Positions 26,175 through 34,189 of a stretch of 64,000 bases of DNA are shown here, piece after piece. Position 1 is the first letter of the stretch, and each line of letters opens with the position of its first letter. The position numbers were made by a program, and so were the translations under genes. This DNA comes from CAYQCE01 sp964415885 (GTDB lineage Bacteria; Zixibacteria; MSB-5A5; JAABVY01; JAHJOQ01): assembly GCA_964415885.1 (NCBI GenBank), contig CAYQCE010000002.1:48962-112961 (forward strand), in the 5' to 3' direction. Under the pieces are notes generated by a model. The model did no database searches. It was not told where the DNA came from and saw nothing but the letters and a program-made list of their open reading frames with translations.

Positions 26175-26615
26175 ATGCCAAGCTTCGTGATCACCGAAAA
26201 GTGCGATGGGTGCAAGGCTCTTGACAAGACAGCTTGTCAGTTCATTTGCCCCAACGACTTGATGGTTCTCAACAAGGAGAAGATGAAAGCGTACAACCAG
26301 GAACCGGAAATGTGCTGGGAATGCTATAGCTGCGTAAAGATCTGCCCGGTTCAGGCGATCGAAATTCGTGGTTATGCAGATTTCGTGCCGATGAATGCAA
26401 CGGTTACTCCCATGCGTTCCACTGATGCCATCATGTGGACCGTGAAGTTCCGGAACGGTATGCTCAAGCGCTTCAAATTCCCGATCCGCACAACGGAAGA
26501 GGGTAAGGCTCAGCCGACCGGCGGTTACAGCACCGCCCAAGATGACCTGAATTCTGAGGTCCTCGCACAGGAGCCGGAAGCACTCAAGCTCGACGAACTC
26601 TATACCATCAAGTAA
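26175..26615 (+). CDS. aprB: Adenylylsulfate reductase beta subunit
   Basis: 146 residues. It carries electrons through two [4Fe-4S] clusters between the membrane donor or acceptor (QmoABC) and FAD in AprA. Ligands are Cys10, 13, 21, 25 (CDGC-x7-C-x3-C) and Cys47, 50, 53, 57 (CWECYSCVKIC), with the irregular spacing in the first set typical of AprB. The C-terminal arm (PRMT-like TPMRSTDAIMWTVKFRNG onward) wraps around the alpha subunit in known structures. AGGAGG precedes the ATG. It is located in the cytoplasm. Together with Sat it defines a dissimilatory sulfur pathway; direction (reductive or oxidative) cannot be read from this gene. Confidence 0.96.
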   Translation: MPSFVITEKCDGCKALDKTACQFICPNDLMVLNKEKMKAYNQEPEMCWECYSCVKICPVQAIEIRGYADFVPMNATVTPMRSTDAIMWTVKFRNGMLKRFKFPIRTTEEGKAQPTGGYSTAQDDLNSEVLAQEPEALKLDELYTIK

Positions 26616-26637
26616 GCAAGCAGGAGGAATTTAGGAG

Positions 26638-28560
26638 ATGGCAGATTTTCAGAATGTAGAGGTGACCACAGACCTGCTGATCCTTGGTGGTGGTATGTCC
26701 GCCTGCGGTGTCGCAGTGGAAGCCGCCTACTGGGCAAAGAAAAATGGTCTGAAAGTTACCTTGGTTGACAAAGCAGCCATGGACCGCTCTGGCGCCGTCG
26801 CCATGGGTCTCTCGGCTATTAACCAGTATGTCGACCTGACAAGCGGTAAGAACACCGTTAAGGACTATGTCGACTACGTACGCATGGACCTCATGGGTAT
26901 CGTTCGTGAGGACCTGGTCGCAAATATCGCTCGTCACGTTGACTCTTCCGTTCATCTGTTCGAGAAATGGGGACTCCCGATCTGGAAAGATGAGGAAGGC
27001 AATTACGTGCACGAGGGTCGCTGGCAGCTCATGATCAACGGTGAGTCCTACAAGGTCATCGTTGCCGAAGCCGCCAAGAATGCTCTCGCCGAAGTTGACG
27101 GTGAGTATTACGAGAGAATCTTTATCGTGGAGCCGATTCTGGACGGCGACCGCATTGCCGGTGCCGTTGGTTTCAGCACTCGCGAGAACAAGTTCTACAT
27201 CTTCAAGGCCAAAGCTGTCGCAGTCTGCATGGGCGGCGCGGTTCATGTCTTCAAGCCGCGTTCGACCGGTGAAGGCCTCGGCCGTGCATGGTATCCGCCG
27301 TGGAACTCCGGTTCGTCGGCATATTTCACACTGCGCGCCGGTGCCGAGATGACTTCGCAGGAAGTCCGTTTTATTCCGGTTAGATTCAAAGACGCCTATG
27401 GCCCGGTCGGTGCCTGGTTCCTGCTGTTCAAGTCGCAGGCAACCAACTCCGAGGGTGGCAGCTACATGGTCGAGCGTCGCGATGAGCTCGACAACTGGAA
27501 GCCGTACGGACACGTTAAGCCGATGCCGGCTAACCTCCGTAACTGGCTCGGCATGCTCGACACGATGGAAGGCAAGGGCCCGATCTTCATGAGAACTGAA
27601 GAAGCTATCCAGAAGATCGCCTCTGAGGCCGGTGACGAGAAGGCCGCAAAGAGAAAACTGAAAGAGCTCGAGGCTGAAGCCTGGGAAGACTTCCTCGACA
27701 TGACGATCTCGCAGGCTCTGCTCTGGGCCGCGACGAACGTCGAACCCGAGAAGAAGCCGTCCGAAATCGCAGCAGCCGAACCGTACTTCATCGGCTCGCA
27801 CTCCGGCGCCTCCGGTGCCTGGGTCTCCGGTCCGGAAGACCTGCAGAGCAGCGACACCAAGAATGAGTACTTCTGGGGTTACAACCACATGGCGACCGTG
27901 AAGGGCATGTTCTGTGCCGGTGACGCTTCCGGCGCATCCTCGCACAAGTTCTCCTCCGGTTCGCATGCAGAAGGCCGTATCGTCGGTAAGGCCGCCGTCA
28001 AGTATATCGTTGAGAACGGCGACCAGCCGAACGTCGACATGAGCCAGGTCGAAGAGATGAAGAAGTTCATCTTGAAGCCCCTCGATATCTTCGAGCAGAA
28101 CAAGGACTACTCGACGGATCCGGATATCAATCCGGCTTACATTCGTCCGAAGATGTTCATGTTCCGTCTCCAGAAGATCATGGACGAGTATGTCGGTGGT
28201 GTTTCGGCGCAGTTTTCGACCAACAAGGCAAGCCTCGACAAAGCTATCGAGCTTCTTGGCATGCTCGGTGAAGACTCTGAGAATCTGGGTGCAGAAGATC
28301 TGCATGAGCTCATGCGCTGCTGGGAGAACGTACAGCGTCTCTGGCAGGCGGAAGCCCACACCCGCACCATCCTCTTCCGCGAGGAGACCAGATGGCCGGG
28401 TTACTACCGCCGCTCTGATTTCCCGACAATGAACGAGGACGATTGGCATGTCTTCGCGAATTGTAAGTGGGATCCCAATAAGAAAGAATGGGAAATGATC
28501 AAGCGCCCGATGCTTCATGTCTATCCGCAGGCCCAGGAGCACGAGCTGCTCGGTGGTTAA
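26638..28560 (+). CDS. aprA: Adenylylsulfate reductase alpha subunit (FAD)
   Basis: 640 residues, close to the roughly 650-660 of characterised AprA. It catalyses APS + 2 electrons to sulfite + AMP, reversibly. The FAD-binding Rossmann fold begins at LLILGGGMSACGVAVEAA (about 14-31). Substrate-channel segments include EMTSQEVRFIPVRFKDAYGPVGA with the conserved Arg, and SHSGASGAWVSG with the conserved His. The fold is the fumarate-reductase/succinate-dehydrogenase flavoprotein type. AGGAGG lies upstream. A strong terminator closes the operon at 28597. Codon choice is the most biased in the window, consistent with an abundant catabolic enzyme. No sign of truncation. Confidence 0.97.
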   Translation: MADFQNVEVTTDLLILGGGMSACGVAVEAAYWAKKNGLKVTLVDKAAMDRSGAVAMGLSAINQYVDLTSGKNTVKDYVDYVRMDLMGIVREDLVANIARHVDSSVHLFEKWGLPIWKDEEGNYVHEGRWQLMINGESYKVIVAEAAKNALAEVDGEYYERIFIVEPILDGDRIAGAVGFSTRENKFYIFKAKAVAVCMGGAVHVFKPRSTGEGLGRAWYPPWNSGSSAYFTLRAGAEMTSQEVRFIPVRFKDAYGPVGAWFLLFKSQATNSEGGSYMVERRDELDNWKPYGHVKPMPANLRNWLGMLDTMEGKGPIFMRTEEAIQKIASEAGDEKAAKRKLKELEAEAWEDFLDMTISQALLWAATNVEPEKKPSEIAAAEPYFIGSHSGASGAWVSGPEDLQSSDTKNEYFWGYNHMATVKGMFCAGDASGASSHKFSSGSHAEGRIVGKAAVKYIVENGDQPNVDMSQVEEMKKFILKPLDIFEQNKDYSTDPDINPAYIRPKMFMFRLQKIMDEYVGGVSAQFSTNKASLDKAIELLGMLGEDSENLGAEDLHELMRCWENVQRLWQAEAHTRTILFREETRWPGYYRRSDFPTMNEDDWHVFANCKWDPNKKEWEMIKRPMLHVYPQAQEHELLGG

Positions 28561-28596
28561 TTCCGCTCTGAGCAGAGTTGCTGTTTGATGATAGAT

Positions 28597-28644
28597 CCTC
28601 CGGGCGCTGCGAACTACGAAAGCAGCGTCCGGGGGCTTTAATTT
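28597..28644 (+). terminator. Rho-independent terminator after aprA
   Basis: CCTCCGGGCGCTGC (28597-28610) pairs with GCAGCGTCCGGGGG (28622-28635), a 14-bp stem with two G-U pairs and an 11-nt loop, followed by CTTTAATTT. It lies 36 bp past the stop. Confidence 0.85.
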
Positions 28645-28713
28645 GCCCGGTGATTAGTGATTGAATTGCGCAATAAGAAACTCGAACTCTAACGTAGTGT
28701 TTAATTGAGGGAC

Positions 28714-28980
28714 ATGACTGAAGACAAAACAAAATGCCCGCATTGCGGTGCGCAGATGAAGAGATGGCAGCCGGCCGATGAATCGAGTTGGGGAATCAAG
28801 CCTCAGCTCGTATGCTTCAATGATGAGTGTCCGTACTACATCAAGGGTTGGAAATGGATGCAGGAGAAATACAACCAAAAGGCATCCTACAGGCACAGGT
28901 ACAACCCTCAGACGGACGAGTCCGGCCCGCTGCCCGTCTGGTCCCCGGATGCAATGAAAAACATGATAATTGACGAATAG
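28714..28980 (+). CDS. Small zinc-ribbon protein (Ogr/Delta-like)
   Basis: 88 residues. Two knuckles, Cys8-x2-Cys11 (CPHC) and Cys34-x4-Cys39 (CFNDEC), predict one zinc ribbon. The remainder is well conserved-looking: PYYIKGWKWMQEKYNQKASYRHRYNP and ESGPLPVWSPDAM. I recall very similar proteins, annotated as Ogr/Delta-like zinc finger, in sulfate-reducing deltaproteobacteria. The phage-activator name is probably misleading, since there is no phage context. The ATG 28714 has AGGG very close by; a TTG at 28705 is the alternative start. It lies between the aprA terminator and a Cys-cluster protein, 18 bp apart, so both likely share a transcript. Confidence 0.75.
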   Translation: MTEDKTKCPHCGAQMKRWQPADESSWGIKPQLVCFNDECPYYIKGWKWMQEKYNQKASYRHRYNPQTDESGPLPVWSPDAMKNMIIDE

Positions 28981-28998
28981 ATATCCACGGGAGCAGAT

Positions 28999-29862
28999 AT
29001 GAAAGAGATAGAGAATCTCAAAAGTAAAATTCTAAAGGAATACCCGAGACTCAAAAAGGACAGCAAGTTCAAATTCCGTTGCCACCCCGGCGTATCGTGT
29101 TTCAATGACTGTTGTGGCGACGTAAATATATTTCTCACGCCGTATGATATCATTCGGCTCAAAAACCACCTCGGGATTTCATCCGGCGAGTTTCTTTCGA
29201 AGTATACGATCGCTCCGTTCGACCGAAACCTGAAGTATCCGGTTGTGATGCTCAAGATGGAAGACAACGAGAAGAAAAGCTGCCCGTTCGTGGGCGATGA
29301 GGGCTGTACCGTCTATGAAGACCGGCCGTGGGCGTGCAGAATGTACCCTCTTGGTCTCGCCTCTCCGGGCGAGGGTAATCAAGAGGTCAAAGATGACTTC
29401 TTCTTCCTTCTCGAGGAGGATGTCTGCAAGGGCTTCAGAGAAAATCGCGAGATATCGGTCGAAGGATGGCTCGAAGATCAGGGAATCAATGACTATAACG
29501 AAGTCGGCAAGCTGTTCCAGGAGATAGCGCTGCACCCGATGATCGAAGAGGGTCAGGGGCTCTCCGAGAAAAAGATCGACATGTTATTCATGGTCTGCTA
29601 CAACATAGATGCTTTCAAAGCATTCGTATTCGAGTCGAGCTTTTTGGACAAATTCGAAGTCGATGACGAGACGCAGGAGCTTATCAAGAACGACGATGTC
29701 GAACTCCTGAAATTCGGATTTCAGTGGCTCCGCTTCGCACTCTTCGGCGAGCGCACTATGAACATAAGGCAATCAGCTGCCGAGACAGTGACAGCCGAGA
29801 TTAAGCGCAAGGTTGAACTCGAACAGAAACTCGGTATCGACAAGAAGAAGGCTGCGAAGTAG
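28999..29862 (+). CDS. YkgJ-family cysteine-cluster protein
   Basis: 287 residues. The N-terminal half has the CxxxxCC-type cluster of the YkgJ/UPF0153 family (PF03692): Cys28 in FRCHPGVSCFNDCCGD, then SCPFVGDEGCTVYEDRPWACRMYPLG with the typical CxxY-x4-RPxxCRxxP signature. These residues are thought to bind zinc or an iron-sulfur centre. The C-terminal half is helical and lacks a known fold, ending in a charged coiled tail (AEIKRKVELEQKLGIDKKKAAK). GGAG precedes the ATG. The function is unknown in any organism. Co-transcription with the zinc-ribbon protein beside aprA hints at a metal or redox maturation role, which is speculative. Confidence 0.85.
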   Translation: MKEIENLKSKILKEYPRLKKDSKFKFRCHPGVSCFNDCCGDVNIFLTPYDIIRLKNHLGISSGEFLSKYTIAPFDRNLKYPVVMLKMEDNEKKSCPFVGDEGCTVYEDRPWACRMYPLGLASPGEGNQEVKDDFFFLLEEDVCKGFRENREISVEGWLEDQGINDYNEVGKLFQEIALHPMIEEGQGLSEKKIDMLFMVCYNIDAFKAFVFESSFLDKFEVDDETQELIKNDDVELLKFGFQWLRFALFGERTMNIRQSAAETVTAEIKRKVELEQKLGIDKKKAAK

Positions 29863-29893
29863 CTTAACCGAAACAGCGATTGTAGATAGAGAA

Positions 29894-29925
29894 AGGCCGG
29901 AGCAAATGCTCCGGCCTCTTTATTT
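29894..29925. terminator. Bidirectional terminator between convergent genes
   Basis: GGCCGGAGC (29895-29903) pairs with GCTCCGGCC (29908-29916) around AAAT, followed by TCTTTATTT on the plus strand and by CTTTCTCTAT on the minus strand. It probably serves both the YkgJ gene and the PEGA lipoprotein gene. Confidence 0.85.
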
Positions 29926-29954
29926 GACCACGTTATTTGATCATGAGTTCATTC

Positions 29955-31127
29955 TCAGCGTGATTTCGGCTTAACGAATTCAACCTGCTGCGGCCCCTGG
30001 AAGTGTTTCCTCGCAACCGAGCCTGAAGGCGGGTATATCTGAACGTCGGCGTCCTCAATGACTGTGCCTGCAGTCACTTCGACGCCGTCCTGTGCATCCC
30101 ATGCATCATCACCGTTGGTATCCCACCAGCCCTGAGGCTCATCACTGCCCAGGACACCGTCATTGTTAACATTATCCCAGCCGGTCACGATAGCGGTGAA
30201 TGTATCCTTTGCCGTCAACCAGAAGCCAATTTCAGTGAAATCACCGTTGGCGTCGGCAACGAAAGCCGTGTCACGAAGGATCACGATCTCAATCGTCTGC
30301 GAAGTATCGAGGAATACTATCGGGTGCTGCAGGGTACCGCCACCGTTGAGCGTGATCGTACCGCTGACAGAGAATGGCGCGGAGAATACACCATCGATTT
30401 CGAGGTCGCTGTTCACCGTAAGTGTATCCGGGTTTTTAGTACTAGTGTAGTCGCCCTCCCAGGCGTGGAACGCCCATCCGGTACCGGCTGCTGCGGAGAT
30501 TTCGATCTCCTCACCGGCGCCATACTCGTCCTTGTCCGGGCTTATAGTCACGGTACCTTCGCCGGCTGGAGTCACTGCGACAGTGTATGTCGCCGCAGTT
30601 AGCGTGGCGTTGATCGTGGTCGTCTGATTGTTAGTAACGTTTATTGTCTCCTCGTAGTCGGCGTATCCCGTCAGACGAAGGGTGACATCATACTCGCCAA
30701 CATCGTAATCGTTGAATGTATGGTCTGTCGTTTCGCCGGTATTCACGCCTTCGATCCAGATCTGAGCACCCTCCGGATCGGAACTGACGACCAGTGTACC
30801 GGTCGGATCCGACTGGACCAGAGTAGCACTGACCGTGTCAGTCTGTCCAGCAGTGACGTCGACGGACGCCGTGAACTCTTCGTAGCCGGTCAGATTCAGT
30901 GAAACACTATATGTGCCCGGTGCTATGTTTGTCAGCTTGTCCGGAGTTGTCCTCTGCGTATTGCTGTCGTTCAGGCTGATTGTGGCACCTGCAGGGGTCG
31001 AATTGACCTGAATAGAGCCTGTGGTTGGTGGATCCGTACCGTTGTCGTCATCCGAGCAGCCGACGTATACGAATGTCAGAGCCATCAGAATCGCAAGCGG
31101 GATGATTGCTTTGAGCTTCCTTGTCAT
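29955..31127 (-). CDS. PEGA-domain lipoprotein
   Basis: 390 residues from ATG 31127, which follows GGAGG and starts the lipoprotein signal (TRKLKAIIPLAILMALTFVYVGC; the Cys becomes the acylated N-terminus). Two PEGA repeats follow: GSIQVNSTPAGATISLND to about 100 and GTLVVSSDPEGAQIWIEG to about 170. These are small beta modules of surface layers and secreted proteins. Then comes a VTPAGEGTVTISPDKDEYGAGEEIEI repeat of the bacterial beta-rich 'Divergent InlB' type (about 175-245) and a tail domain with DANGDF and NNDGVLGSDEPQGWWDTNGD loops that may bind calcium. It is probably in the outer membrane. No enzyme motif. It has its own promoter at 31159. Confidence 0.82.
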   Translation of the reverse strand: MTRKLKAIIPLAILMALTFVYVGCSDDDNGTDPPTTGSIQVNSTPAGATISLNDSNTQRTTPDKLTNIAPGTYSVSLNLTGYEEFTASVDVTAGQTDTVSATLVQSDPTGTLVVSSDPEGAQIWIEGVNTGETTDHTFNDYDVGEYDVTLRLTGYADYEETINVTNNQTTTINATLTAATYTVAVTPAGEGTVTISPDKDEYGAGEEIEISAAAGTGWAFHAWEGDYTSTKNPDTLTVNSDLEIDGVFSAPFSVSGTITLNGGGTLQHPIVFLDTSQTIEIVILRDTAFVADANGDFTEIGFWLTAKDTFTAIVTGWDNVNNDGVLGSDEPQGWWDTNGDDAWDAQDGVEVTAGTVIEDADVQIYPPSGSVARKHFQGPQQVEFVKPKSR

Positions 31128-31158
31128 TGATTTCCTCCATGTGTAGTGAGTCTCTCTT

Positions 31159-31188
31159 ATAATCTTCAATATCGGACGATAGTGTCAA
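31159..31188 (-). promoter_or_regulatory. Promoter of the PEGA lipoprotein
   Basis: Minus-strand TTGACA (31183-31188), 18-bp spacer, GATTAT (31159-31164). An inverted repeat (CGATAGT 31177-31183 / ACTATCG 31201-31207) overlaps the -35 box and the stop codon of the upstream gene. Confidence 0.45.
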
Positions 31189-31201
31189 CTTACAGTATTA
31201 A

Positions 31202-31900
31202 CTATCGGTTGTTGCCAGAAGAACTTTCGGTCACATCGGATGCAATCTCGCCAACGGTCCTCCGTTCGAACTCCCCAGTAGCGTTGTCAAAGATCAATGC
31301 CTCTTCACCGTCTGCGGTCAGTCGCTTTGCATGCGCAACTGCATTTTCACCGGTTTTCGCCAGACCGAGAATGGAATACGCCCTGATCGATGGATCATTG
31401 TCATCCAAACCCGTTAGGAAAGTGCTTGCATGATCTTCTCCGAGCTTGCCGTATTTGTCTGCGAGTCTATATAGCGCTCGGAACGAGCCGCGTTCGAACG
31501 GCTCTTCCTTAGTATATACAACGAGTATCCTCCAGAAGTCACTGATAAGTTCGGGGACTTCCACGAGGATTTCTCCGACAGCCTCCGAACCATACCAGCA
31601 CAATCCGCCCGACTCCTCCCCCATCTGCCAAAATATCTTGCGTATGGTCTCGCGTGGGATAGCCACATCCTCGCGAGCTTCGATTCTGGATATCGCTCCT
31701 ATCGCCCGCGCGGCACGCAGGCACATTTCCGGCTTCCTGTCGAAGAGCAGACTCATGACAGCACGTCGTACTCGCGGTTCGTTTTCGAAATACTCGCCGA
31801 CTTCAGCTATCCTGTTGTCGGCAAGGAGACGACGTGTCCTGCTCTTTATCGACCGCGCTGTCTCAGCCTTAGGCTGGTAATCGTCACTTCTTTTAATCAT
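31202..31900 (-). CDS. HEAT-repeat-like helical protein (resembles DVU0298 family)
   Basis: 232 residues, almost entirely amphipathic helices in HEAT/ARM-style pairs: RVRRAVMSLLFDRKPEMCLRAARAIGAI, REDVAIPRETIRKIFWQMGEES, GGLCWYGSEAVGEILVEVPELI, DPSIRAYSILGLAKTG. The GLCWYGSEAVGEIL segment recalls the DVU0298 family described first in Desulfovibrio, but I cannot confirm this. Such solenoids are protein-binding scaffolds. Its ATG lies within the end of the glycosyltransferase gene (8-bp overlap), so it is translationally coupled to it. It is probably cytoplasmic; the function is unknown. Confidence 0.7.
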   Translation of the reverse strand: MIKRSDDYQPKAETARSIKSRTRRLLADNRIAEVGEYFENEPRVRRAVMSLLFDRKPEMCLRAARAIGAISRIEAREDVAIPRETIRKIFWQMGEESGGLCWYGSEAVGEILVEVPELISDFWRILVVYTKEEPFERGSFRALYRLADKYGKLGEDHASTFLTGLDDNDPSIRAYSILGLAKTGENAVAHAKRLTADGEEALIFDNATGEFERRTVGEIASDVTESSSGNNR

Positions 31901-33107
31901 CTGCTCTCATTGTCGAGTCGAGCACATCTACGAATTTATCGGCTATCATGTCGTCGGAGAATCTCCGTCGGGCGCTTTCGCAACACTTCCTGCGCATCTC
32001 AGCAAGATACGCACCATCAGTGAGCAGCTTTCTTAGTGCCCGATAAACCGAGTTCTCATCGGACGGATCCGTGAGTATCCCGTCTCTTCCATCTTCCTGT
32101 ATAATGTCCGTGATACCGCCGGAACGCGCCCCGACACCGGCACATCCGCAGAGCATCGCCTCCAGGAGTGTCAGGCCAAATCCCTCTCTCTCCGATATCA
32201 GGACCGCGATTTCCGAGAGCCTGTAGCGCCGCGCGAGCTCATCCTGGGAGAGCACTGGCCCGATGGTGACACAGTCCCCGAGATTCAACTCGCTCACCTG
32301 CCGTAGCAGATTGTCCTTCTCTGGACCATCGCCGTGGATGCTCACGCTAAGCCCAATTCCATCGTGACGCAGTCGGCTCGCTGCCGTGAGAAGCTTATCG
32401 AGATTCTTCTGTCTGGTCAATCTCGATGCCGTTATGATGCTACCGGCTATCGGCTCAACAGAGTCCTCGGGATAGAATAGATCATCCCGCACCGGCATCG
32501 GCGCAACGGCAATCCTGTTCTCCAGGTCCGGGACCTTTCCGCCTAAATGTTCGACTAACCTCTCCTTCAGAAAACCGGACACGACAGTGATTCTGTTGGC
32601 GGAGTTGAAAACGCGTGCGGCTGAACGCTTGATCCACGGGAATTTACCGAGCAGGAACACATCGGTACCGTGACATGTGATAATCAGCGGCTTGCATGAA
32701 CCAGCTTTGACGCGCGAGCCAACCCATCCACCCGGTATCCACCAATGCGCCCATATCGCATCCACATGTTCTCGATTGGCTCTATCGGTCGCAGACTTGC
32801 GGTACATCCTCATAAACTTGAGAAAACGAATCGGTGACGATTTCGCGCGAACATGCATCTCCCCCCGATACGCGAGTATCTCGTTTGAGTCGGTACCATA
32901 TCGAAACCGGTCAATCTCGATATCATTTCGCATCTCCGATTCGGGAATGCCGGAATCATGCGGTGCGACCACTTCGAACCTGGCACGGTCGGAGAGCAGC
33001 ATCAATATGTTCTCGATGAAGACCCCGGAGGAGTCACCGACAAACCTGGGATAATTGTGGGTCAGAATCAGGACTTTCGGTCTATGATTTCTGGTTCGAG
33101 CGACCAC
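31893..33107 (-). CDS. GT4-family glycosyltransferase
   Basis: 404 residues with a GT-B fold. The N-terminal domain begins KVLILTHNYPRFVGDSSGVFIENI, typical of GT4 acceptor domains. The C-terminal nucleotide-sugar domain has SIITASRLTRQKNLDKLLTAASRL, then the E-x7-E type motif EREGFGLTLLEAMLCG and the SGGITDIIQEDGRDGILT loop. Substrates are not predictable. The GTG start at 33107 lies inside the GT2 gene (26-bp overlap), and its end overlaps the HEAT-repeat gene by 8 bp, so GT2, GT4 and the HEAT protein form one tightly packed unit, probably for a surface glycan or glycolipid. Confidence 0.88.
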   Translation of the reverse strand: MVARTRNHRPKVLILTHNYPRFVGDSSGVFIENILMLLSDRARFEVVAPHDSGIPESEMRNDIEIDRFRYGTDSNEILAYRGEMHVRAKSSPIRFLKFMRMYRKSATDRANREHVDAIWAHWWIPGGWVGSRVKAGSCKPLIITCHGTDVFLLGKFPWIKRSAARVFNSANRITVVSGFLKERLVEHLGGKVPDLENRIAVAPMPVRDDLFYPEDSVEPIAGSIITASRLTRQKNLDKLLTAASRLRHDGIGLSVSIHGDGPEKDNLLRQVSELNLGDCVTIGPVLSQDELARRYRLSEIAVLISEREGFGLTLLEAMLCGCAGVGARSGGITDIIQEDGRDGILTDPSDENSVYRALRKLLTDGAYLAEMRRKCCESARRRFSDDMIADKFVDVLDSTMRADD

Positions 33108-34122
33108 TGTCGCCAGAGCTCCGTTTCTGACGCTTCTCGATGTTACGCAGTTGCTTTTTGAGATAGTCTATGTTGTCTGCCAGACGGTCTGTCTGCTCCT
33201 GTTTTCGCCTGATCGCCCGAATTTCATCCGAGACCGCTATCAGCGATTCGGCAAGGAAACCGAGGCCTATCGCAGCTATGCCGGTAATCGCGAGGAGCAT
33301 AACGAGGTACAGCAGCGGACGATAACCCTCTTCCAGCACTACGCGCATGTAGATCGCGCCCGCGCCGATCAGAAACGCTATCAGGAGCAGCAGAAACCCG
33401 AGCGAGCCGAAAAACAGAAGCGGTTTCTTCATGAAGGACATTCGGTACTTCACGCTGAACAGATCCGAAATACCAATCGGAATCCGGAAGAATCCGAACT
33501 TGGACTTGCCGTGAAGCCTCTTATACAGTTTCACCTTCACTTCGCCGACCTTGAAGCCGCGATCCGCGGCCATTACGACGATGTATCTGTGCCAGCCGTC
33601 CTGTAATGTGGGAATTTCCTGATATACCTCACGGCGGAACGCTTTCACAGAATTGAGGTCGTGCACGTTGACTCTAAACAAAAACCTGGACAACCAGTTG
33701 TAGATCGATGACACAAATCGCTTGATTCCATATCGCCCCTGCTTCCAGCCGCAAACGACATCGTAGCCATCCTCGATCTTCGCGACCATTCGCGGTATGT
33801 CCTCCGGCATGTACTGAAGGTCTGCCGGCCAGAAAACAAAGATACGTCCCTGTGCAAAGTTGAAGCCGGTCTCGAGAGCCGCAGTCAACCCTCGATTGCG
33901 CGGATGCGAAAGGACCTTCAGCCACCGCCGCCGTCTTGCTGCCTGCTGCGCGAACTGGAGTGTCTGGTCCTCAGAACCGTCATCGACGATTATCACCTCG
34001 CACTTCAAATTGCTCTTCCGAAGCATCTCCTCGAACTTCCCAATGAGAAGCTCAATGTTCTCGGCCTCATTGTACGCCGGTACAACAACCGAGACCTTAT
34101 TTGAGTAGCGCTGTCGTCTCAT
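33082..34122 (-). CDS. GT2-family (polyprenyl-phosphate type) membrane glycosyltransferase
   Basis: 346 residues. The catalytic GT-A domain (1-225) has VVVPAYNEAENI, the Asp pair IIVDDGSEDQT and a FVFWPADLQYMPEDI segment in the DxD position, as in DPM1/ArnC-like enzymes. Two transmembrane helices follow (about 238-262, FFGSLGFLLLLIAFLIGAGA, and 273-298, LLYLVMLLAITGIAAIGLGFLAE). The last 45 residues form a basic coiled coil (IRRKQEQTDRLADNIDYLKKQLRNIEKR), unusual in length. It likely charges undecaprenyl phosphate with a sugar, possibly for a GT39-type enzyme such as that at 20781. The downstream GT4 gene overlaps it. Confidence 0.87.
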   Translation of the reverse strand: MRRQRYSNKVSVVVPAYNEAENIELLIGKFEEMLRKSNLKCEVIIVDDGSEDQTLQFAQQAARRRRWLKVLSHPRNRGLTAALETGFNFAQGRIFVFWPADLQYMPEDIPRMVAKIEDGYDVVCGWKQGRYGIKRFVSSIYNWLSRFLFRVNVHDLNSVKAFRREVYQEIPTLQDGWHRYIVVMAADRGFKVGEVKVKLYKRLHGKSKFGFFRIPIGISDLFSVKYRMSFMKKPLLFFGSLGFLLLLIAFLIGAGAIYMRVVLEEGYRPLLYLVMLLAITGIAAIGLGFLAESLIAVSDEIRAIRRKQEQTDRLADNIDYLKKQLRNIEKRQKRSSGDSGRSNQKS

Positions 34123-34189
34123 GCAGATTCATTACCTCTTTCACACGGAACTGCAATAGAAATAGAAGATAGGATTTTCGGTGATTTAG

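Noticed and set aside
24877..26181. 434-codon frame antisense to sat
   Set aside because: Same reason as for aprA; no family signature and no ribosome site.
26608..28542. 644-codon frame antisense to aprA
   Set aside because: AprA is unmistakable on the plus strand. Strong codon bias in aprA avoids TTA, CTA and TCA in one antisense frame, which leaves it open by default.
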